A stretch of DNA of 64,000 nt from Pseudomonas sp. R5-89-07 (GCF_003851685.1 NZ_CP027727.1:4278001-4342000); one strand, 5' to 3'. Positions 43,288 through 55,027 are shown, counted from the stretch's first letter. The notes: generated by a model not told the origin, from the letters alone. Made by a program: numbers and translations.

Positions 43288-43485
43288 CAGGGCGAAAACA
43301 GTCTTTTAGTAAGCAGGCGAGGACTGTCGCAGATTTCGACCCGTCATGAGGTGTCCCCTCACTTTGCGATGGTCTCCCGTACTCAAGCAAATAACGAATT
43401 TTAGTACATCCTTTTGAGCCTTCTCGCACTATTGAGAAGTGAAAATCCGATTTGATGGATGAGATACCTACGTTTCAATAGGTCT

Positions 43486-43499
43486 CCAGATACGTCTGG
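43486..43499. promoter_or_regulatory. Palindrome before gene A, copy 2
   Basis: CCAGA, TACG, TCTGG, at 37 bases before gene A copy 2. Compared with copy 1 both arms changed by complementary bases. Confidence 0.5.
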
Positions 43500-43536
43500 C
43501 CAATCAGAACGTCTGCCATTGAACATGGAGCTTGAA

Positions 43537-43659
43537 ATGCCAATCGATTCAGTTACTCCGCACCTGCCGACCCACCATGAATCCATGTGGGCCCAACCGT
43601 GCTCGGTAGAAACGCAGCTACCACCGCGTTATGAATTCGCTCCGCCCTACATCGCGTAG
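43537..43659 (+). CDS. Small gene A copy 2, truncated PPxY protein
   Basis: 40-residue protein starting MPIDSVTPHLPTHHESMWAQ and ending PPRYEFAPPYIA, so it stops soon after the PPRY motif while copy 1 continues. GGAGCTTGAA precedes the ATG. Likely a shortened member of the same family; the stop codon directly follows the PPxY-containing block. Confidence 0.45.
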   Translation: MPIDSVTPHLPTHHESMWAQPCSVETQLPPRYEFAPPYIA

Positions 43660-43704
43660 CCATCTTCAACATGAGCGTTCCAATTTCATATCAGAGGATT
43701 TCCT

Positions 43705-44319
43705 ATGCCAATTGACTCCAGTCACTACTCCAGCCATTCCAACAACTATTCCGATCGATACGGTGATAAATACCAGAGCATTGCGCCGCAAACCAGTTCG
43801 ACGCAAGGTTCCTGGAGACAATCGTCTAGCAGTTCCAATTCATCGACACCGCTAGTCAGCAATCTACCCTACTCCACGATGGGCCCATCTAATCGACAAC
43901 AGTTTGACCAGGCCAATACGACCAAAGCCGCCCTGGAAAAATTACCGACTGACTTCCCAACGCCGGCCTTACCCAAAACGGCTTACCAAGCCCCTATCAA
44001 CCTCTTGGAACAGCGGATCAAAAATCTTGAAGCTCGCTCTGAAACCAGTAACCCGCTGACGAAACTGAGTCATTATCGAGAAGATAAAAAAACCGATAAA
44101 GCGTTCAATAAAGAAATGGTGACGTTGTACAAACAAGCGCGTGACGTTCAGACCAACGGCACCAACCAAACCGACAAGAACCGAGCAAGCAATGTCACCG
44201 ACCAACTGACGGTGCTGGGAAAAGGACAGCCCTGGCTGGAACAAGTACGCAAAGAAAACCGCAAAGGAGGCGTTTTGAACTGGCCTAATGATCCCGGACA
44301 CCTCTTAAGGGCGATATGA
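43705..44319 (+). CDS. Small gene B copy 2, Ser-rich protein with IS-encoded tail
   Basis: 204-residue protein starting MPIDSSHYSSHSNNYSDRYG. Residues 1-60 are rich in serine, asparagine and threonine (SWRQSSSSSNSSTPL); the rest forms charged helices (INLLEQRIKNLEARSETSNP, KTDKAFNKEMVTLYKQARD). No cysteine, no hydrophobic segment. Isoleucine at position 3 and serine richness resemble type III secretion signals, but aspartate at position 4 does not. The last nine residues (DPGHLLRAI) come from the IS3 element; the ancestral end was probably WPNES, as in the copy at 42571. GAGGATTTCCT precedes the ATG. Function unknown. Confidence 0.55.
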   Translation: MPIDSSHYSSHSNNYSDRYGDKYQSIAPQTSSTQGSWRQSSSSSNSSTPLVSNLPYSTMGPSNRQQFDQANTTKAALEKLPTDFPTPALPKTAYQAPINLLEQRIKNLEARSETSNPLTKLSHYREDKKTDKAFNKEMVTLYKQARDVQTNGTNQTDKNRASNVTDQLTVLGKGQPWLEQVRKENRKGGVLNWPNDPGHLLRAI

Positions 44320-44342
44320 TTCGCCCAATCAGGAGGTTCCAA

Positions 44343-45490
<1,148 letters not shown>

Positions 45491-45575
45491 TCACCGTAAT
45501 CGGTGTCCGGAAAAACTTGACCAGAACATTTAGGCTCCCCCGCACTTCAACAGCATCCAGCGCAACGCTCGTTCT

Positions 45576-47291
45576 CTATGAGTGAGCGTTCTCTCTGCGT
45601 CGATACGGAAACACATCGATCACTTTCCCTGCACGTATCGCCTCCTGCAGGCCCTTCCAGTAATCGGCGTTATACAACTCGCCATGCAACTCATCGAACA
45701 GCCTGCGCTGGCCGGCATCGGCAAACAGGAAGGGTGGAAACTCTTCCGGGAATACATCCAGTGGGCCGATGGAATACCAGGGCTCGGAGGCCATTTCGTC
45801 TTCGGGCGTGCGCGGTGCGGGGATGTGGCGGAAGTTGGCTTCGGTCAGAAAGCAGATTTCATCGTAGTCATAGAACACCACTCGACCGTGGCGGGTAACG
45901 CCGAAGTTCTTGAGCAGCATGTCACCGGGAAAGATATTCGCCGCCGCCAATTGCTTGATCGCCAGCCCGTAGTCTTCCAGGGCCTCGCGTACCTGGGCGG
46001 GGTTGGCGTTTTCCAGGTAGAGGTTGAGCGGGGTCATGCGCCGTTCGGTCCAGCAGTGGCGGATCAACACGGTGCCCCCTTCCACTTCGACGGTGCCTGC
46101 GGCCACTTCCAGCAACTCGGCGAGGCAGTCGGGCTCGAACTTGCTCAAGGGGAAGCGGAAGTCGGCGAATTCCTGGGTGTCGGCCATGCGCCCTACCCGA
46201 TCGACGCTTTTGACCAGGCGGTACTTCTCGATCACCGTGGCGCGGTTGACGTTTTTCGACGGTGAAAAACGGTCCTTGATGATCTTGAACACGGTATTGA
46301 AGCCCGGCAGGGTAAATACGCTCATGACCATGCCGCGCACGCCGGGCGCCATGATGAATTGGTCATCGGTAGTCGCGAGGTGGTTGATCAGTGCGCGATA
46401 GAACTCCGACTTGCCGTGTTTATAGAAGCCGATGGACGTGTACAGCTCGGCGATGTGCTTGCCGGGCAGGATACGCTTGAGAAAGTCGATGAACTCCGCC
46501 GGCACGGCCACGTCGACCATGAAATAGGAGCGCGTAAAGGAAAAGATGATCGACACCTCGGCTTCATCGGTGATCAACGCATCGATCTGGATCCCCTGGC
46601 CTTCGCGGTGCAGCAATGGAATCACCAACGGCCACTGTTCGTCGCGGGTGTAGATACGCCCTACGAGGTAGGCGCCCTTGTTGCGGTAAAGCACCGAGGA
46701 AAACAGCTCGACGTTTAAATCGGGGTCTTTGCACACCCAATCCGGCAGGTTTTCCCGCAGTTGGGCTTCCAGGCGGCGCAGGTCGGCAGGTAAGTCGGCG
46801 TAGGGCTCACTGAAGCTATAATCGGCGAATACCTGCTCGAGCATGTCGGCGATCTTGCCGGCAGGCGTGTAGGTGCGGGTTTGCGCCGCCCGCGCCCGAC
46901 GCAAGCTGGGGCGCGTGGTGTGGATAAACATGCAGCCGTCGCTGATCAGGTCATGGCTGAACAGGCTGCAGAACACCGAGTTGTACCAGGTTTCGGACAG
47001 CTCATCGTCAAAGCGCAGGTCAATCAGGCCGATGTAGGCACTTTTCACCTGTGGCCACAGGTCAATGTCCTGCAACACACTTGCCTCGAAAGCGGCCTGC
47101 AGACGCGCCGTGACCTCTCCCACCTTCTCTTCATACAGGTTGATGCGCGCCGCCGAAGCGGCCTGCCCTTGCTGCCACTGGGCCTTTTCGAAGCGCTCGC
47201 GAGCGCCATCGGTGATCTGGCGAAAGTGCTCACGGTAGTCGTCGAAACCGTCGAGGATCATCCGGGCGATAGCGAGGGCAGGCTGCGACAT
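45576..47291 (-). CDS. aceK: Isocitrate dehydrogenase kinase/phosphatase
   Basis: 571-residue bifunctional enzyme that phosphorylates isocitrate dehydrogenase and removes the phosphate, steering carbon into the glyoxylate shunt. The regulatory domain is at about residues 1-310, the kinase-like domain after that, with the nucleotide motif [17 protein letters not shown] (about residues 315-331) and catalytic-loop text [31 protein letters not shown]. Length matches the family. Unlike in E. coli it is not next to aceA/aceB. Its 3' end was duplicated (see the relic at 42976). Confidence 0.93.
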   Translation of the reverse strand: MSQPALAIARMILDGFDDYREHFRQITDGARERFEKAQWQQGQAASAARINLYEEKVGEVTARLQAAFEASVLQDIDLWPQVKSAYIGLIDLRFDDELSETWYNSVFCSLFSHDLISDGCMFIHTTRPSLRRARAAQTRTYTPAGKIADMLEQVFADYSFSEPYADLPADLRRLEAQLRENLPDWVCKDPDLNVELFSSVLYRNKGAYLVGRIYTRDEQWPLVIPLLHREGQGIQIDALITDEAEVSIIFSFTRSYFMVDVAVPAEFIDFLKRILPGKHIAELYTSIGFYKHGKSEFYRALINHLATTDDQFIMAPGVRGMVMSVFTLPGFNTVFKIIKDRFSPSKNVNRATVIEKYRLVKSVDRVGRMADTQEFADFRFPLSKFEPDCLAELLEVAAGTVEVEGGTVLIRHCWTERRMTPLNLYLENANPAQVREALEDYGLAIKQLAAANIFPGDMLLKNFGVTRHGRVVFYDYDEICFLTEANFRHIPAPRTPEDEMASEPWYSIGPLDVFPEEFPPFLFADAGQRRLFDELHGELYNADYWKGLQEAIRAGKVIDVFPYRRRENAHS

Positions 47292-47445
47292 GCGGAAAAA
47301 CCTCGAACGGGTATCGGGAAGCCCTGAGCTTAGCCAGTCAACCGAGACAGGAGAAGAAGGATTTTTTACCGACCACAGTACTTAGCGATTGTGTCGACCG
47401 GAACGCTGGGCAACACTCCGCCGCCTGATTGCGTAGGAGTTTTCC

Positions 47446-48345
47446 GTGAGACCTGTAGACACCCTGTACTTGCTGGGACTGGCCGCCATCTGGGGCGCGA
47501 GTTTCCTGTTCATGCGCATCATCGCGCCGGAAATCGGCAGCGTGCCGACCGCGTTTTTTCGCGTGTCGATCGCTGCCGCCGGCTTGTTGGTGATTCTGGC
47601 GCTAATGGGCGTGAGCTGGGATTTCCAGGGCAAGTTCAAGACCGTCCTGCTGCTCGGCGTGATCAATTCGGGGGTTCCGGCCACGATGTATTCGGTGGCC
47701 GCGCAGGTATTGCCGGCGGGTTACTCGGCAATTTTCAACGCCACCACGCCATTGATGGGCGTGCTGATTGGCAGCATGTTTTTCAGTGAGCGCCTGACCC
47801 CGTCGAAAATCGCCGGGGTGTGCCTTGGCCTGTTCGGCGTGGGCGTGCTGACCCGCGCAGGGCCGGTGGCGTTTGACATGCAGTTGTTGATGGGCGCGCT
47901 GGCCTGCCTGCTGGCCACCACGTGCTACGGCTTTGCCGGCTTTCTCGCAAGGCGCTGGCTGGATCAGCGCGGCGGGCTGGACAGCCGCCTGTCGGCACTG
48001 GGTAGCATGCTGGGCGCGACGTTGTTTCTGCTGCCGTTATTCGCGTACAGCGCCATCAGCCAGCCACCGGCGAGCTGGGGTGGCTGGCCGGTGTGGCTGT
48101 CGTTGCTGGGGTTGGGCCTGGTGTGTACGGCATTCGCCTACATTTTGTACTTCCGCCTGCTGTCATCGATCGGCCCGGTCAAGTCGATGTCCGTGACTTT
48201 CCTGATCCCGCCATTCGGCGTGTTGTGGGGCGCGTTGCTGCTGGGTGAGCCGCTGTCACTGGCGCATCTGTATGGCGGAGTGCTGATTGCCGGGGCGTTG
48301 TGGCTGGTGTTGCGGCCGCAGAAACTAGCAAGCGTCTTACAATAA
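47446..48345 (+). CDS. EamA/DMT-family transporter
   Basis: 299-residue inner-membrane carrier with ten hydrophobic segments, in two EamA halves (about residues 5-135 and 150-290). FFRVSIAAAGLLVIL and LFFSERLTPSKIAGVCLGL-like helices are usual for the family. A GTG start is used because AGGAG lies seven bases before it. Divergent from aceK with 154 bases between. Substrate unknown; amino acid or drug export is typical. Confidence 0.82.
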   Translation: MRPVDTLYLLGLAAIWGASFLFMRIIAPEIGSVPTAFFRVSIAAAGLLVILALMGVSWDFQGKFKTVLLLGVINSGVPATMYSVAAQVLPAGYSAIFNATTPLMGVLIGSMFFSERLTPSKIAGVCLGLFGVGVLTRAGPVAFDMQLLMGALACLLATTCYGFAGFLARRWLDQRGGLDSRLSALGSMLGATLFLLPLFAYSAISQPPASWGGWPVWLSLLGLGLVCTAFAYILYFRLLSSIGPVKSMSVTFLIPPFGVLWGALLLGEPLSLAHLYGGVLIAGALWLVLRPQKLASVLQ

Positions 48346-48413
48346 CGGAGCTTTCATGCCATCGAACCAGACCGCTCGCTATAATGCGCCCGGTTTTTTT
48401 CGAAGGATTTGAC

Positions 48414-49205
48414 ATGACTGCTCTGCCCTGGCTGTACCTTGCGCTGCTTTCCATTGGCTACGTCGTGGCCTTGATCCACGGGCAACTGGGGATGCTGGCG
48501 GCGGTTTCCGTGGCGCTGTTGCTGATCGCCGGGTATGCCGTGCGCCAGCAACGCAACCCGTGGGCACGCTACCTCGGCCATGGTTTGTTCATCGTGCTCG
48601 CATTGGGCCTGGCGATGCACTGGCTGCCGGGTTTCTACAATGGCCGGGGCATTGAGCCGCAGCGTTTTACCGCCGATGCCGTACCGTTCTCGATGTACCT
48701 GAACCAGGACAAACCGCTGATTGGCTTCTGGTTGCTGCTGGCCTGCCCATGGATCGTGGCGCGGCGCTCACTGCGCCTGTCGATGTGCGTCACCGCCCTG
48801 GCCGTGACCCTGACGGCCATCGCAGCCTTGGGTGGCGCAGCGCTGCTGGGGATGATCAGTTGGGCACCGAAATGGCCGGACGCGGCGTGGCTGTGGGTGT
48901 TGAACAACCTGCTGCTGGTGACGCTGGTGGAAGAAGCGCTGTTCCGCGGCTATATCCAGGGCGGCCTGAGCCAGCGCTTCAAACACCTGCCTTACGGCGA
49001 CAACCTCGCACTGCTGCTGGCCTCGCTGCTGTTCGGCCTGGTGCATCTAGGCGCGGGCTGGCAATGGGTGCTGTTGGCGAGCATTGCGGGCGCAGGTTAC
49101 GGCCTGGCGTATCGATTCGGCGGCCTGGGCGCGGCGATTGCCACGCATTTTGGCTTGAACCTGCTGCACTTCGGTTTGTTTACCTACCCAATGCTGGCCG
49201 GTTGA
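48414..49205 (+). CDS. CPBP-family intramembrane metalloprotease
   Basis: 263-residue membrane protein with about eight hydrophobic segments. It has the CPBP (Abi/CAAX-protease) motifs: EEALFRGYIQGGL (about residue 175), FGLVHLG (about 212) and HFGLNLLHF (about 245). Members cleave or modify membrane peptides; some confer bacteriocin immunity. The start at 48414 has AAGGA six bases upstream. A TATAAT box (48381-48386) lies about 30 bases before the start, a possible promoter without a clear -35. Confidence 0.78.
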   Translation: MTALPWLYLALLSIGYVVALIHGQLGMLAAVSVALLLIAGYAVRQQRNPWARYLGHGLFIVLALGLAMHWLPGFYNGRGIEPQRFTADAVPFSMYLNQDKPLIGFWLLLACPWIVARRSLRLSMCVTALAVTLTAIAALGGAALLGMISWAPKWPDAAWLWVLNNLLLVTLVEEALFRGYIQGGLSQRFKHLPYGDNLALLLASLLFGLVHLGAGWQWVLLASIAGAGYGLAYRFGGLGAAIATHFGLNLLHFGLFTYPMLAG

Positions 49206-49302
49206 TCTGCCGCAGCGTTCTCCAGGGATTGTTGCAAAAAATAAGTTAAATAAATGCCCTGCATGGCCGATAACCCCTGAAAGCCTTGCGGATTGAACAA
49301 TC

Positions 49303-50868
49303 ATGCGTAATAACCAACCCATTACCCAGCGCGAACGTACCTTCCCCGCTCAGCAACGGTTGATCTCCACCACCGACGCCAAGGGTGTGATCACCTACTG
49401 CAACGACGCTTTCGTCGAAATCAGTGGGTTCACCCGCGACGAACTGATTCGTGCCCCGCACAACCTGGTGCGTCACCCTGACGTTCCGGCGGCGGTGTTC
49501 GCGCACATGTGGTCCACGCTCAAACAAGGCTTGCCATGGATGGGCATTGTCAAGAATCGCTGCAAGACCGGTGATCACTACTGGGTTAACGCCTACGTAA
49601 CACCGGTGTTCGACGGCAACCAGGTGATCGGCTTCGAATCGGTGCGCATCAAGCCCACCGCCGAGCAGATCCGCCGGGCCGAAGCGCTCTACCAACGCAT
49701 CAACCAGGGCAAGTCGGCCGTTCCCCAGCGGGACAAGTGGCTGCCGGTGTTGCAGGACTGGCTGCCGTTTATCCTGGTCAGCCAGTTGAGCTTCATGATC
49801 GGCGCCACTCTCAACTCCCACTGGGGTTTTGCCCTGGCGGCTGGGCTGTCGGTGCCGCTGGGCCTGTTGGGCCTGAGCTGGCAGCAGCGCGGCCTCAAGC
49901 GTCTGCTGCGCCTGGCCGAGCAGACCACCTCCGACCCGTTGATCGCGCAGATGTATACCGACAGCCGTGGCGCCCAGGCGCGGCTGGAAATGTCGATCCT
50001 CAGCCAGGAAGCACGCCTGAAGACCTGCCTCACCCGCCTGCAGGACACCGCCGAACACCTCAACGACCAGGCAGCGCAGTCCAACACCCTGGCGCACAAC
50101 AGCTCCAGCGGCCTGGAACGCCAGCGCGTGGAGACAGAACAGGTGGCCACCGCGGTCAACCAGATGGCTGCGACCACCCAGGAAGTCGCCAGCCATGTGC
50201 AGCGCACGGCAGACGCCACCCAGGAAGCCAATCGCCTGACCGGGCGCGGCCGCGATATCGCCGGGGAAACCCGCGAGGCGATTCAGCGCCTGTCGGTGGC
50301 GGTGGGCGAAACCGGTGTCACCGTCACGCAATTGGCCAAGGACAGCGATGAAATCGGCGGCGTGGTCGATGTGATCAAAGGCATTGCCGACCAGACCAAC
50401 CTGCTGGCCTTGAACGCTGCCATCGAAGCGGCGCGCGCCGGTGAGATGGGCCGTGGGTTTGCGGTGGTGGCGGATGAAGTGCGCCAGTTGGCGCAACGCA
50501 CCGCAGAATCGACCGGGCAGATCCACACCCTGATCGCCAAACTGCAACAGACTGCCGCAGCCGCCGTACAAACCATGGACGCCGGGCACCGCCAGGCCGA
50601 AGAAGGTGTGGCACGGGTGATGGAAGCGGATCAGGCGTTGGTGGGGATCAGTGAGGCGGTGGCCAATATCACCGACATGACCACTCAGATCGCCGCCGCG
50701 ACTGAAGAGCAAAGCGCGGTGGCTGAAGAGATCAGCCGCAATATCAGCACGATTGCGCTGTTGGCGGATCAGACCTCGGAGCAGGCGATGAACTCGGCAC
50801 AGTTGAGTGAAGAGTTGACGCATACGGCCAATACGCAGTATTCGCTGGTGGAACGGTTTAACCGGTAA
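49303..50868 (+). CDS. aer: PAS-containing aerotaxis receptor (Aer-like MCP)
   Basis: 521-residue chemoreceptor: N-terminal PAS domain (about residues 10-125, [20 protein letters not shown] and [19 protein letters not shown] binding in Aer), two hydrophobic segments (about 152-195), and the methyl-accepting signalling domain with the hairpin tip [20 protein letters not shown] (about 365-385). It senses oxygen or redox state and signals through CheW/CheA. In P. aeruginosa aer lies near the cbb3 operons, as here. The stop is three bases before a REP pair. Confidence 0.88.
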   Translation: MRNNQPITQRERTFPAQQRLISTTDAKGVITYCNDAFVEISGFTRDELIRAPHNLVRHPDVPAAVFAHMWSTLKQGLPWMGIVKNRCKTGDHYWVNAYVTPVFDGNQVIGFESVRIKPTAEQIRRAEALYQRINQGKSAVPQRDKWLPVLQDWLPFILVSQLSFMIGATLNSHWGFALAAGLSVPLGLLGLSWQQRGLKRLLRLAEQTTSDPLIAQMYTDSRGAQARLEMSILSQEARLKTCLTRLQDTAEHLNDQAAQSNTLAHNSSSGLERQRVETEQVATAVNQMAATTQEVASHVQRTADATQEANRLTGRGRDIAGETREAIQRLSVAVGETGVTVTQLAKDSDEIGGVVDVIKGIADQTNLLALNAAIEAARAGEMGRGFAVVADEVRQLAQRTAESTGQIHTLIAKLQQTAAAAVQTMDAGHRQAEEGVARVMEADQALVGISEAVANITDMTTQIAAATEEQSAVAEEISRNISTIALLADQTSEQAMNSAQLSEELTHTANTQYSLVERFNR

Positions 50869-50870
50869 AC

Positions 50871-50967
50871 CGCTATCGGGGGCAAGCCCCCTCCCACATT
50901 GGATTGGGTTCACACATTTCTATGTGTGAATGCAGTCAAGTGTGGGAGGGGGCTTGCCCCCGATAGG
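50871..50967. repeat. REP-type inverted pair with an inner hairpin
   Basis: Left arm TATCGGGGGCAAGCCCCCTC and right arm GAGGGGGCTTGCCCCCGATA, with an extra perfect hairpin TTCACACA/TGTGTGAA in the loop (50909-50930). The right arm overlaps the 3' end of the hydrolase gene at 50936. Confidence 0.85.
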
Positions 50968-51655
50968 GCCCTAACAGAAACCCAGCCACCTTCACCGCAG
51001 CCTCCTCCAGATGCTGCTCATGGGTAAACCCGCTAGCCTTCAGCGGTTTCAAATCATGATCCCCCGCCACCAGCCACATCACCTCGATGCTCGGTGACAG
51101 CGCATACCCCTGCACCGCCGCTCGATTGCCCAGCGCATCACGCTCGCCCTGCACGATCAGCGTCGGCGTCTTCAGCGCGGCCAGATGCTCCACCCGAGGT
51201 TTGTCCGGCTTGCCCACCGCATAGAACGGATAACCCAGGCACACCAAGCCATCGGCACCCAGTTCATCGGCCAATAAACTGGCCATCCGCCCCCCCATGG
51301 ATTTGCCGCCAATCGCCACTGTCCCAGCGACATGACGTCGCACCTGGGCGTACACCTCACGCCACGCTTCCAGCAGTTTCGGCGCCGGGTTCGGTGGGCG
51401 CTTGCCCCCATCCAGTCGGCGCTGGGCCATGTAGGGAAACTCGAAGCGCACCACGTTGACGCCATGCCCGGCAAGGCGCGCAGCCATGTCGTTCATGAAC
51501 GCCGAGTCCATCGGTGCACCGGCGCCGTGGGCCAGGATCAACGTGACGGGGTTGCCGCACTTCCCATCCGCCGCGACATCCCACAGCCAGCCGCGTTCGC
51601 GCACACACTGCGCCCATTGATCCCCGTCAATACTGGCCTTGTGCTCTTTGCCCAT
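50936..51655 (-). CDS. Alpha/beta hydrolase (dienelactone-hydrolase-like)
   Basis: 239-residue protein starting [20 protein letters not shown]. Alpha/beta-hydrolase motifs are [18 protein letters not shown] (oxyanion), [13 protein letters not shown] (nucleophile serine) and [11 protein letters not shown] (late strand). The final residues ([13 protein letters not shown]) and the stop codon are encoded by the REP arm, so the natural C-terminus may be shorter. Divergent from ccoN with 79 bases between; the ANR-like box at 51617 lies inside its 5' coding part. Substrate unknown. Confidence 0.78.
   Translation of the reverse strand: MGKEHKASIDGDQWAQCVRERGWLWDVAADGKCGNPVTLILAHGAGAPMDSAFMNDMAARLAGHGVNVVRFEFPYMAQRRLDGGKRPPNPAPKLLEAWREVYAQVRRHVAGTVAIGGKSMGGRMASLLADELGADGLVCLGYPFYAVGKPDKPRVEHLAALKTPTLIVQGERDALGNRAAVQGYALSPSIEVMWLVAGDHDLKPLKASGFTHEQHLEEAAVKVAGFLLGPYRGQAPSHT
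51617..51630. promoter_or_regulatory. FNR/ANR-like box before ccoN
   Basis: TTGATCCCCGTCAA matches TTGATNNNNATCAA at nine of ten specified bases. It is centred 111 bases before the ccoN start, so a start point near 51665 and a leader of about 70 bases would be expected. The box lies within the first codons of the divergent hydrolase gene. Confidence 0.6.
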
Positions 51656-51734
51656 GCTTGCCTCGCTTTTTAGTCTGCCTATAACTCCAGCCCAAGCGCC
51701 GCATTGGCTTGGGTTGAACCGTGGATGGGGAACC

Positions 51735-53159
51735 ATGAACACTACTTTAAGTACCGCCTATAACTACAAGGTGGTCCGCCAATTCGCCATTATGACGGTG
51801 GTGTGGGGCATCGTCGGCATGGGGCTCGGGGTTTTTCTCGCGGCCCAATTGGTTTGGCCTGCGCTCAACTTCGATTTGCCCTGGACCAGCTTCGGTCGCC
51901 TGCGCCCACTGCACACCAACGCGGTGATTTTTGCCTTCGGCGGCTGCGCACTGTTCGCCAGCTCCTTCTATTCGGTGCAGCGCACCTGCCAGACGCAGCT
52001 GTTCGCGCCGAAAATCGCCGCGTTCTGCTTCTGGGGCTGGCAGCTTGTGATCCTGCTGGCTGCGATCAGCCTGCCGCTGGGCTACACCAGTTCCAAGGAA
52101 TACGCCGAGCTGGAATGGCCGATCGACATCCTGATCACCATCGTCTGGGTGGCCTACGCCATCGTGTTCTTCGGCACGATCATGAAGCGCAACACCAAGC
52201 ATATTTATGTGGGCAACTGGTTCTTCGGTGCGTTCATCATCACCGTGGCGATCCTGCATATCGTCAACAACCTGGAAATCCCGGTCAGCCTGACCAAGTC
52301 CTACTCGCTGTACGGCGGTGCGACGGATGCCATGGTGCAGTGGTGGTACGGGCATAACGCGGTAGGCTTTTTCCTCACCGCCGGCTTTCTCGGGATGATG
52401 TACTACTTCGTGCCCAAGCAGGCCGAACGCCCGGTGTATTCGTATCGCTTGTCCATCGTGCACTTCTGGGCGCTGATCACCCTGTATATCTGGGCCGGCC
52501 CGCACCACTTGCACTACACCGCGCTGCCGGATTGGGCGCAGTCACTGGGCATGGTGATGTCGCTGGTGCTGCTGGCGCCGAGCTGGGGCGGCATGATCAA
52601 CGGCATGATGACGTTGTCGGGCGCCTGGCATAAGTTGCGCAGCGACCCGATCCTGCGCTTTCTGGTGGTGTCCCTGGCGTTCTACGGCATGTCGACCTTC
52701 GAAGGCCCGATGATGGCGATCAAGACCGTCAACGCCCTCTCCCACTACACCGACTGGACCATCGGCCACGTCCACGCCGGCGCACTCGGTTGGGTGGCGA
52801 TGATTTCCATCGGCGCGCTGTACCACATGATCCCCAAAGTCTTCGGCCGCGAGCAGATGTACAGCCTCGGCTTGATCAACGCGCATTTCTGGCTGGCCAC
52901 CATCGGCACCGTGCTCTACATCGCCTCGATGTGGGTCAACGGCATCGCCCAGGGCCTGATGTGGCGTGCGATTAACGAAGACGGCACCCTGACCTACTCC
53001 TTCGTCGAAACCCTGGTGGCCAGCCACCCGGGATACATCGTGCGACTGGTAGGCGGTGCGGTGTTCCTCAGCGGCATGTTCCTGATGGCTTACAACACCT
53101 GGCGCACCGTGCGTTCGGCACAACCGGCCGCGGCCGTCGCTTCTGTGCAGATGGCCTGA
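51735..53159 (+). CDS. ccoN: cbb3-type cytochrome c oxidase subunit I, operon 1
   Basis: 474-residue integral subunit with about 12 hydrophobic segments; carries heme b and the heme b3/copper-B oxygen site. [20 protein letters not shown] starts the protein. Histidine ligands are in [36 protein letters not shown] and [14 protein letters not shown]; the cross-linked tyrosine is in [16 protein letters not shown] precedes the ATG. First gene of ccoNOQP, downstream of an ANR-like box. Very similar to the second copy at 55348; the ANR box suggests it matches the oxygen-regulated (N2-type) operon of P. aeruginosa. Confidence 0.93.
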   Translation: MNTTLSTAYNYKVVRQFAIMTVVWGIVGMGLGVFLAAQLVWPALNFDLPWTSFGRLRPLHTNAVIFAFGGCALFASSFYSVQRTCQTQLFAPKIAAFCFWGWQLVILLAAISLPLGYTSSKEYAELEWPIDILITIVWVAYAIVFFGTIMKRNTKHIYVGNWFFGAFIITVAILHIVNNLEIPVSLTKSYSLYGGATDAMVQWWYGHNAVGFFLTAGFLGMMYYFVPKQAERPVYSYRLSIVHFWALITLYIWAGPHHLHYTALPDWAQSLGMVMSLVLLAPSWGGMINGMMTLSGAWHKLRSDPILRFLVVSLAFYGMSTFEGPMMAIKTVNALSHYTDWTIGHVHAGALGWVAMISIGALYHMIPKVFGREQMYSLGLINAHFWLATIGTVLYIASMWVNGIAQGLMWRAINEDGTLTYSFVETLVASHPGYIVRLVGGAVFLSGMFLMAYNTWRTVRSAQPAAAVASVQMA

Positions 53160-53169
53160 GGAGTCCTTA

Positions 53170-53778
53170 ATGAAACACGAAACGATTGAAAAGAACGTCG
53201 GCCTGCTGATGCTGCTGATGGTGCTTGCGGTGAGCATCGGCGGCCTGACCCAGATCGTCCCGCTGTTCTTCCAGGACGTGACCAACAAACCGGTCGAAGG
53301 CATGAAGCCCTACACCGCGCTGCAACTGGAAGGCCGCGACATCTACATCCGCGAGGGCTGTGTGCAGTGCCACTCGCAGATGATCCGCCCGTTCCGCGCC
53401 GAGACCGAGCGCTACGGCCATTACTCGGTGGCTGGCGAAAGCGTGTGGGACCACCCGTTCCTGTGGGGCTCCAAACGCACCGGGCCGGACCTGGCCCGGG
53501 TTGGCGCACGCTACTCCGACGACTGGCACCGCGCACACCTGTACAACCCGCGCAACGTGGTGCCGGAGTCGAAAATGCCGGCGTACCCGTGGCTCGTCAC
53601 CGCCCAGGTCGACAGCAGCCACACCGAGACCAAGTTGAAGGTGATGCGCACCCTCGGCGTGCCGTACACCGACGACGACATCAGTGGCGCGGTGGCCAGC
53701 CTCAAGGGCAAGACCGAAATGGACGCGCTGGTTTCCTACCTGCAAGTGCTCGGCACTGCCATCAAGAGCAAGAGGTGA
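53170..53778 (+). CDS. ccoO: cbb3 oxidase monoheme c subunit, operon 1
   Basis: 202-residue membrane-anchored cytochrome c. An N-terminal hydrophobic segment (about residues 8-30) anchors it. The heme motif [12 protein letters not shown] (about residue 64) and the axial methionine in ESKMPAYPW are present. It passes electrons from CcoP to CcoN. Ten bases separate it from ccoN, and three from ccoQ. Confidence 0.93.
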   Translation: MKHETIEKNVGLLMLLMVLAVSIGGLTQIVPLFFQDVTNKPVEGMKPYTALQLEGRDIYIREGCVQCHSQMIRPFRAETERYGHYSVAGESVWDHPFLWGSKRTGPDLARVGARYSDDWHRAHLYNPRNVVPESKMPAYPWLVTAQVDSSHTETKLKVMRTLGVPYTDDDISGAVASLKGKTEMDALVSYLQVLGTAIKSKR

Positions 53779-53781
53779 GCC

Positions 53782-53982
53782 ATGGGATTTGAATTCGATG
53801 CAGGCACCATCCGCGGCCTTGGCACGCTGGTGGTCGCCATTGCTTTTATCGGCCTGTCGCTGTGGGTGTTCAACAACCGGCGCAATGCGGAGTTCGAGCA
53901 GGCGCGCCTGCTGCCGTTCGCCGATGAACCTTCTCCACCGGACGCTCAAGAAGAGCCTGCAACAAGGAGCACTCGGCCATGA
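53782..53982 (+). CDS. ccoQ: cbb3 oxidase accessory subunit CcoQ, operon 1
   Basis: 66-residue protein with one transmembrane segment ([20 protein letters not shown]) followed by an [19 protein letters not shown] tail. Stabilises the complex. It overlaps the next start by four bases (ATGA), so CcoQ and CcoP are translated together. Confidence 0.88.
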   Translation: MGFEFDAGTIRGLGTLVVAIAFIGLSLWVFNNRRNAEFEQARLLPFADEPSPPDAQEEPATRSTRP

Positions 53983-54926
53983 CCACCTTCTGGAGTACAT
54001 GGATCTGCGTACTGACGCTGGGCAGCCTGGTCGGCCTGACCTGGCTGTTGGTCGGCACCCGCAAGGGCGAAACCAAAGGCAGCGTCGACCAGACCATGGG
54101 CCACGCCTTCGACGGGATCGAGGAATACGACAACCCGCTGCCCCAGTGGTGGTTCATGCTGTTCGCCGGCACCCTGGTGTTTGCTGTCGGCTACTTGGTC
54201 CTCTACCCGGGCCTGGGCAATTGGAAAGGCATATTGCCGGGCTATGAAGGCGGCTGGACCCAGGCCAAGGAATGGGACAAGGAAATGGCCAAGGCCGACG
54301 CCCGGTTCGGGCCGATCTTCGCCAAATTCGCGGCCATGCCAGTGGAAGACGTGGCCAGGGACCCGCAGGCCTTGAAAATGGGCGGTCGCCTGTTCGCCTC
54401 CAACTGCGCGGTGTGCCACGGCTCGGATGCCAAGGGCGCGTATGGCTTTCCCAACCTGGCGGACAGCAACTGGCGCTGGGGCGGTTCGGCCGAAGCGATC
54501 AAGGCGACCATCATGGGCGGTCGCCACGCGGCGATGCCGGCCTGGGGCGAAGTGCTGGGCGAAGACGGGGTGAAGAATGTCGCCGCTTACGTACGCCATG
54601 ACTTGGCCAAGCTGCCCTTGCCGGCCGACAGCACGGCCGACCTGGCGGCGGGCCAAGCTGCCTTCAACACCACCTGCGTCGCCTGCCACGGCCCGCAGGG
54701 CCATGGTGTGCAAGCCATGGGCGCGCCGAACCTGACCGAGCCAGCCGGGTTTATCTACGGCACTAGCCTGGCGCAGCTGCAACAGACCATTCGCCACGGC
54801 CGCCAAGGCCAGATGCCGGCGCAGGAAGTGCTGCAAGGCAATGACAAAGTGCATCTGCTGGCGGCCTATGTCTACAGCCTTTCTCATAACGCTGACGGCG
54901 CAACGCCGGAAAGCCAACCTCAATAA
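53979..54926 (+). CDS. ccoP: cbb3 oxidase diheme c subunit, operon 1
   Basis: 315-residue protein with two hydrophobic segments and two heme c motifs: [11 protein letters not shown] (about residue 143) and [11 protein letters not shown] (about residue 232). Accepts electrons from soluble cytochromes. Compared with the second operon's CcoP it lacks about ten residues between PGYE and the following helix. A REP pair follows the stop. Confidence 0.92.
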   Translation: MTTFWSTWICVLTLGSLVGLTWLLVGTRKGETKGSVDQTMGHAFDGIEEYDNPLPQWWFMLFAGTLVFAVGYLVLYPGLGNWKGILPGYEGGWTQAKEWDKEMAKADARFGPIFAKFAAMPVEDVARDPQALKMGGRLFASNCAVCHGSDAKGAYGFPNLADSNWRWGGSAEAIKATIMGGRHAAMPAWGEVLGEDGVKNVAAYVRHDLAKLPLPADSTADLAAGQAAFNTTCVACHGPQGHGVQAMGAPNLTEPAGFIYGTSLAQLQQTIRHGRQGQMPAQEVLQGNDKVHLLAAYVYSLSHNADGATPESQPQ

Positions 54927-54935
54927 CCATTAGCT

Positions 54936-55027
54936 GTGGCGAGGGAGCTTGCTCCCGCTGGACAGCGAAGCGGCCCCAAAAATCTGGGAGCGCTCCGCAC
55001 TCCAGCGGGAGCAAGCTCCCTCGCCAC
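54936..55027. repeat. REP-type inverted pair
   Basis: GTGGCGAGGGAGCTTGCTCC at the left and GGGAGCAAGCTCCCTCGCCA at the right, with GGGAGCGCTCC in the loop. It lies between the two cco operons. The rest of the region 55028-55347 has no gene. Confidence 0.85.

Noticed and set aside
43705..44319. Type III effector under HrpL control
   Set aside because: No GGAACC-N16-CCAC element was found upstream, and aspartate at position 4 breaks the usual signal pattern, so only a weak resemblance remains.
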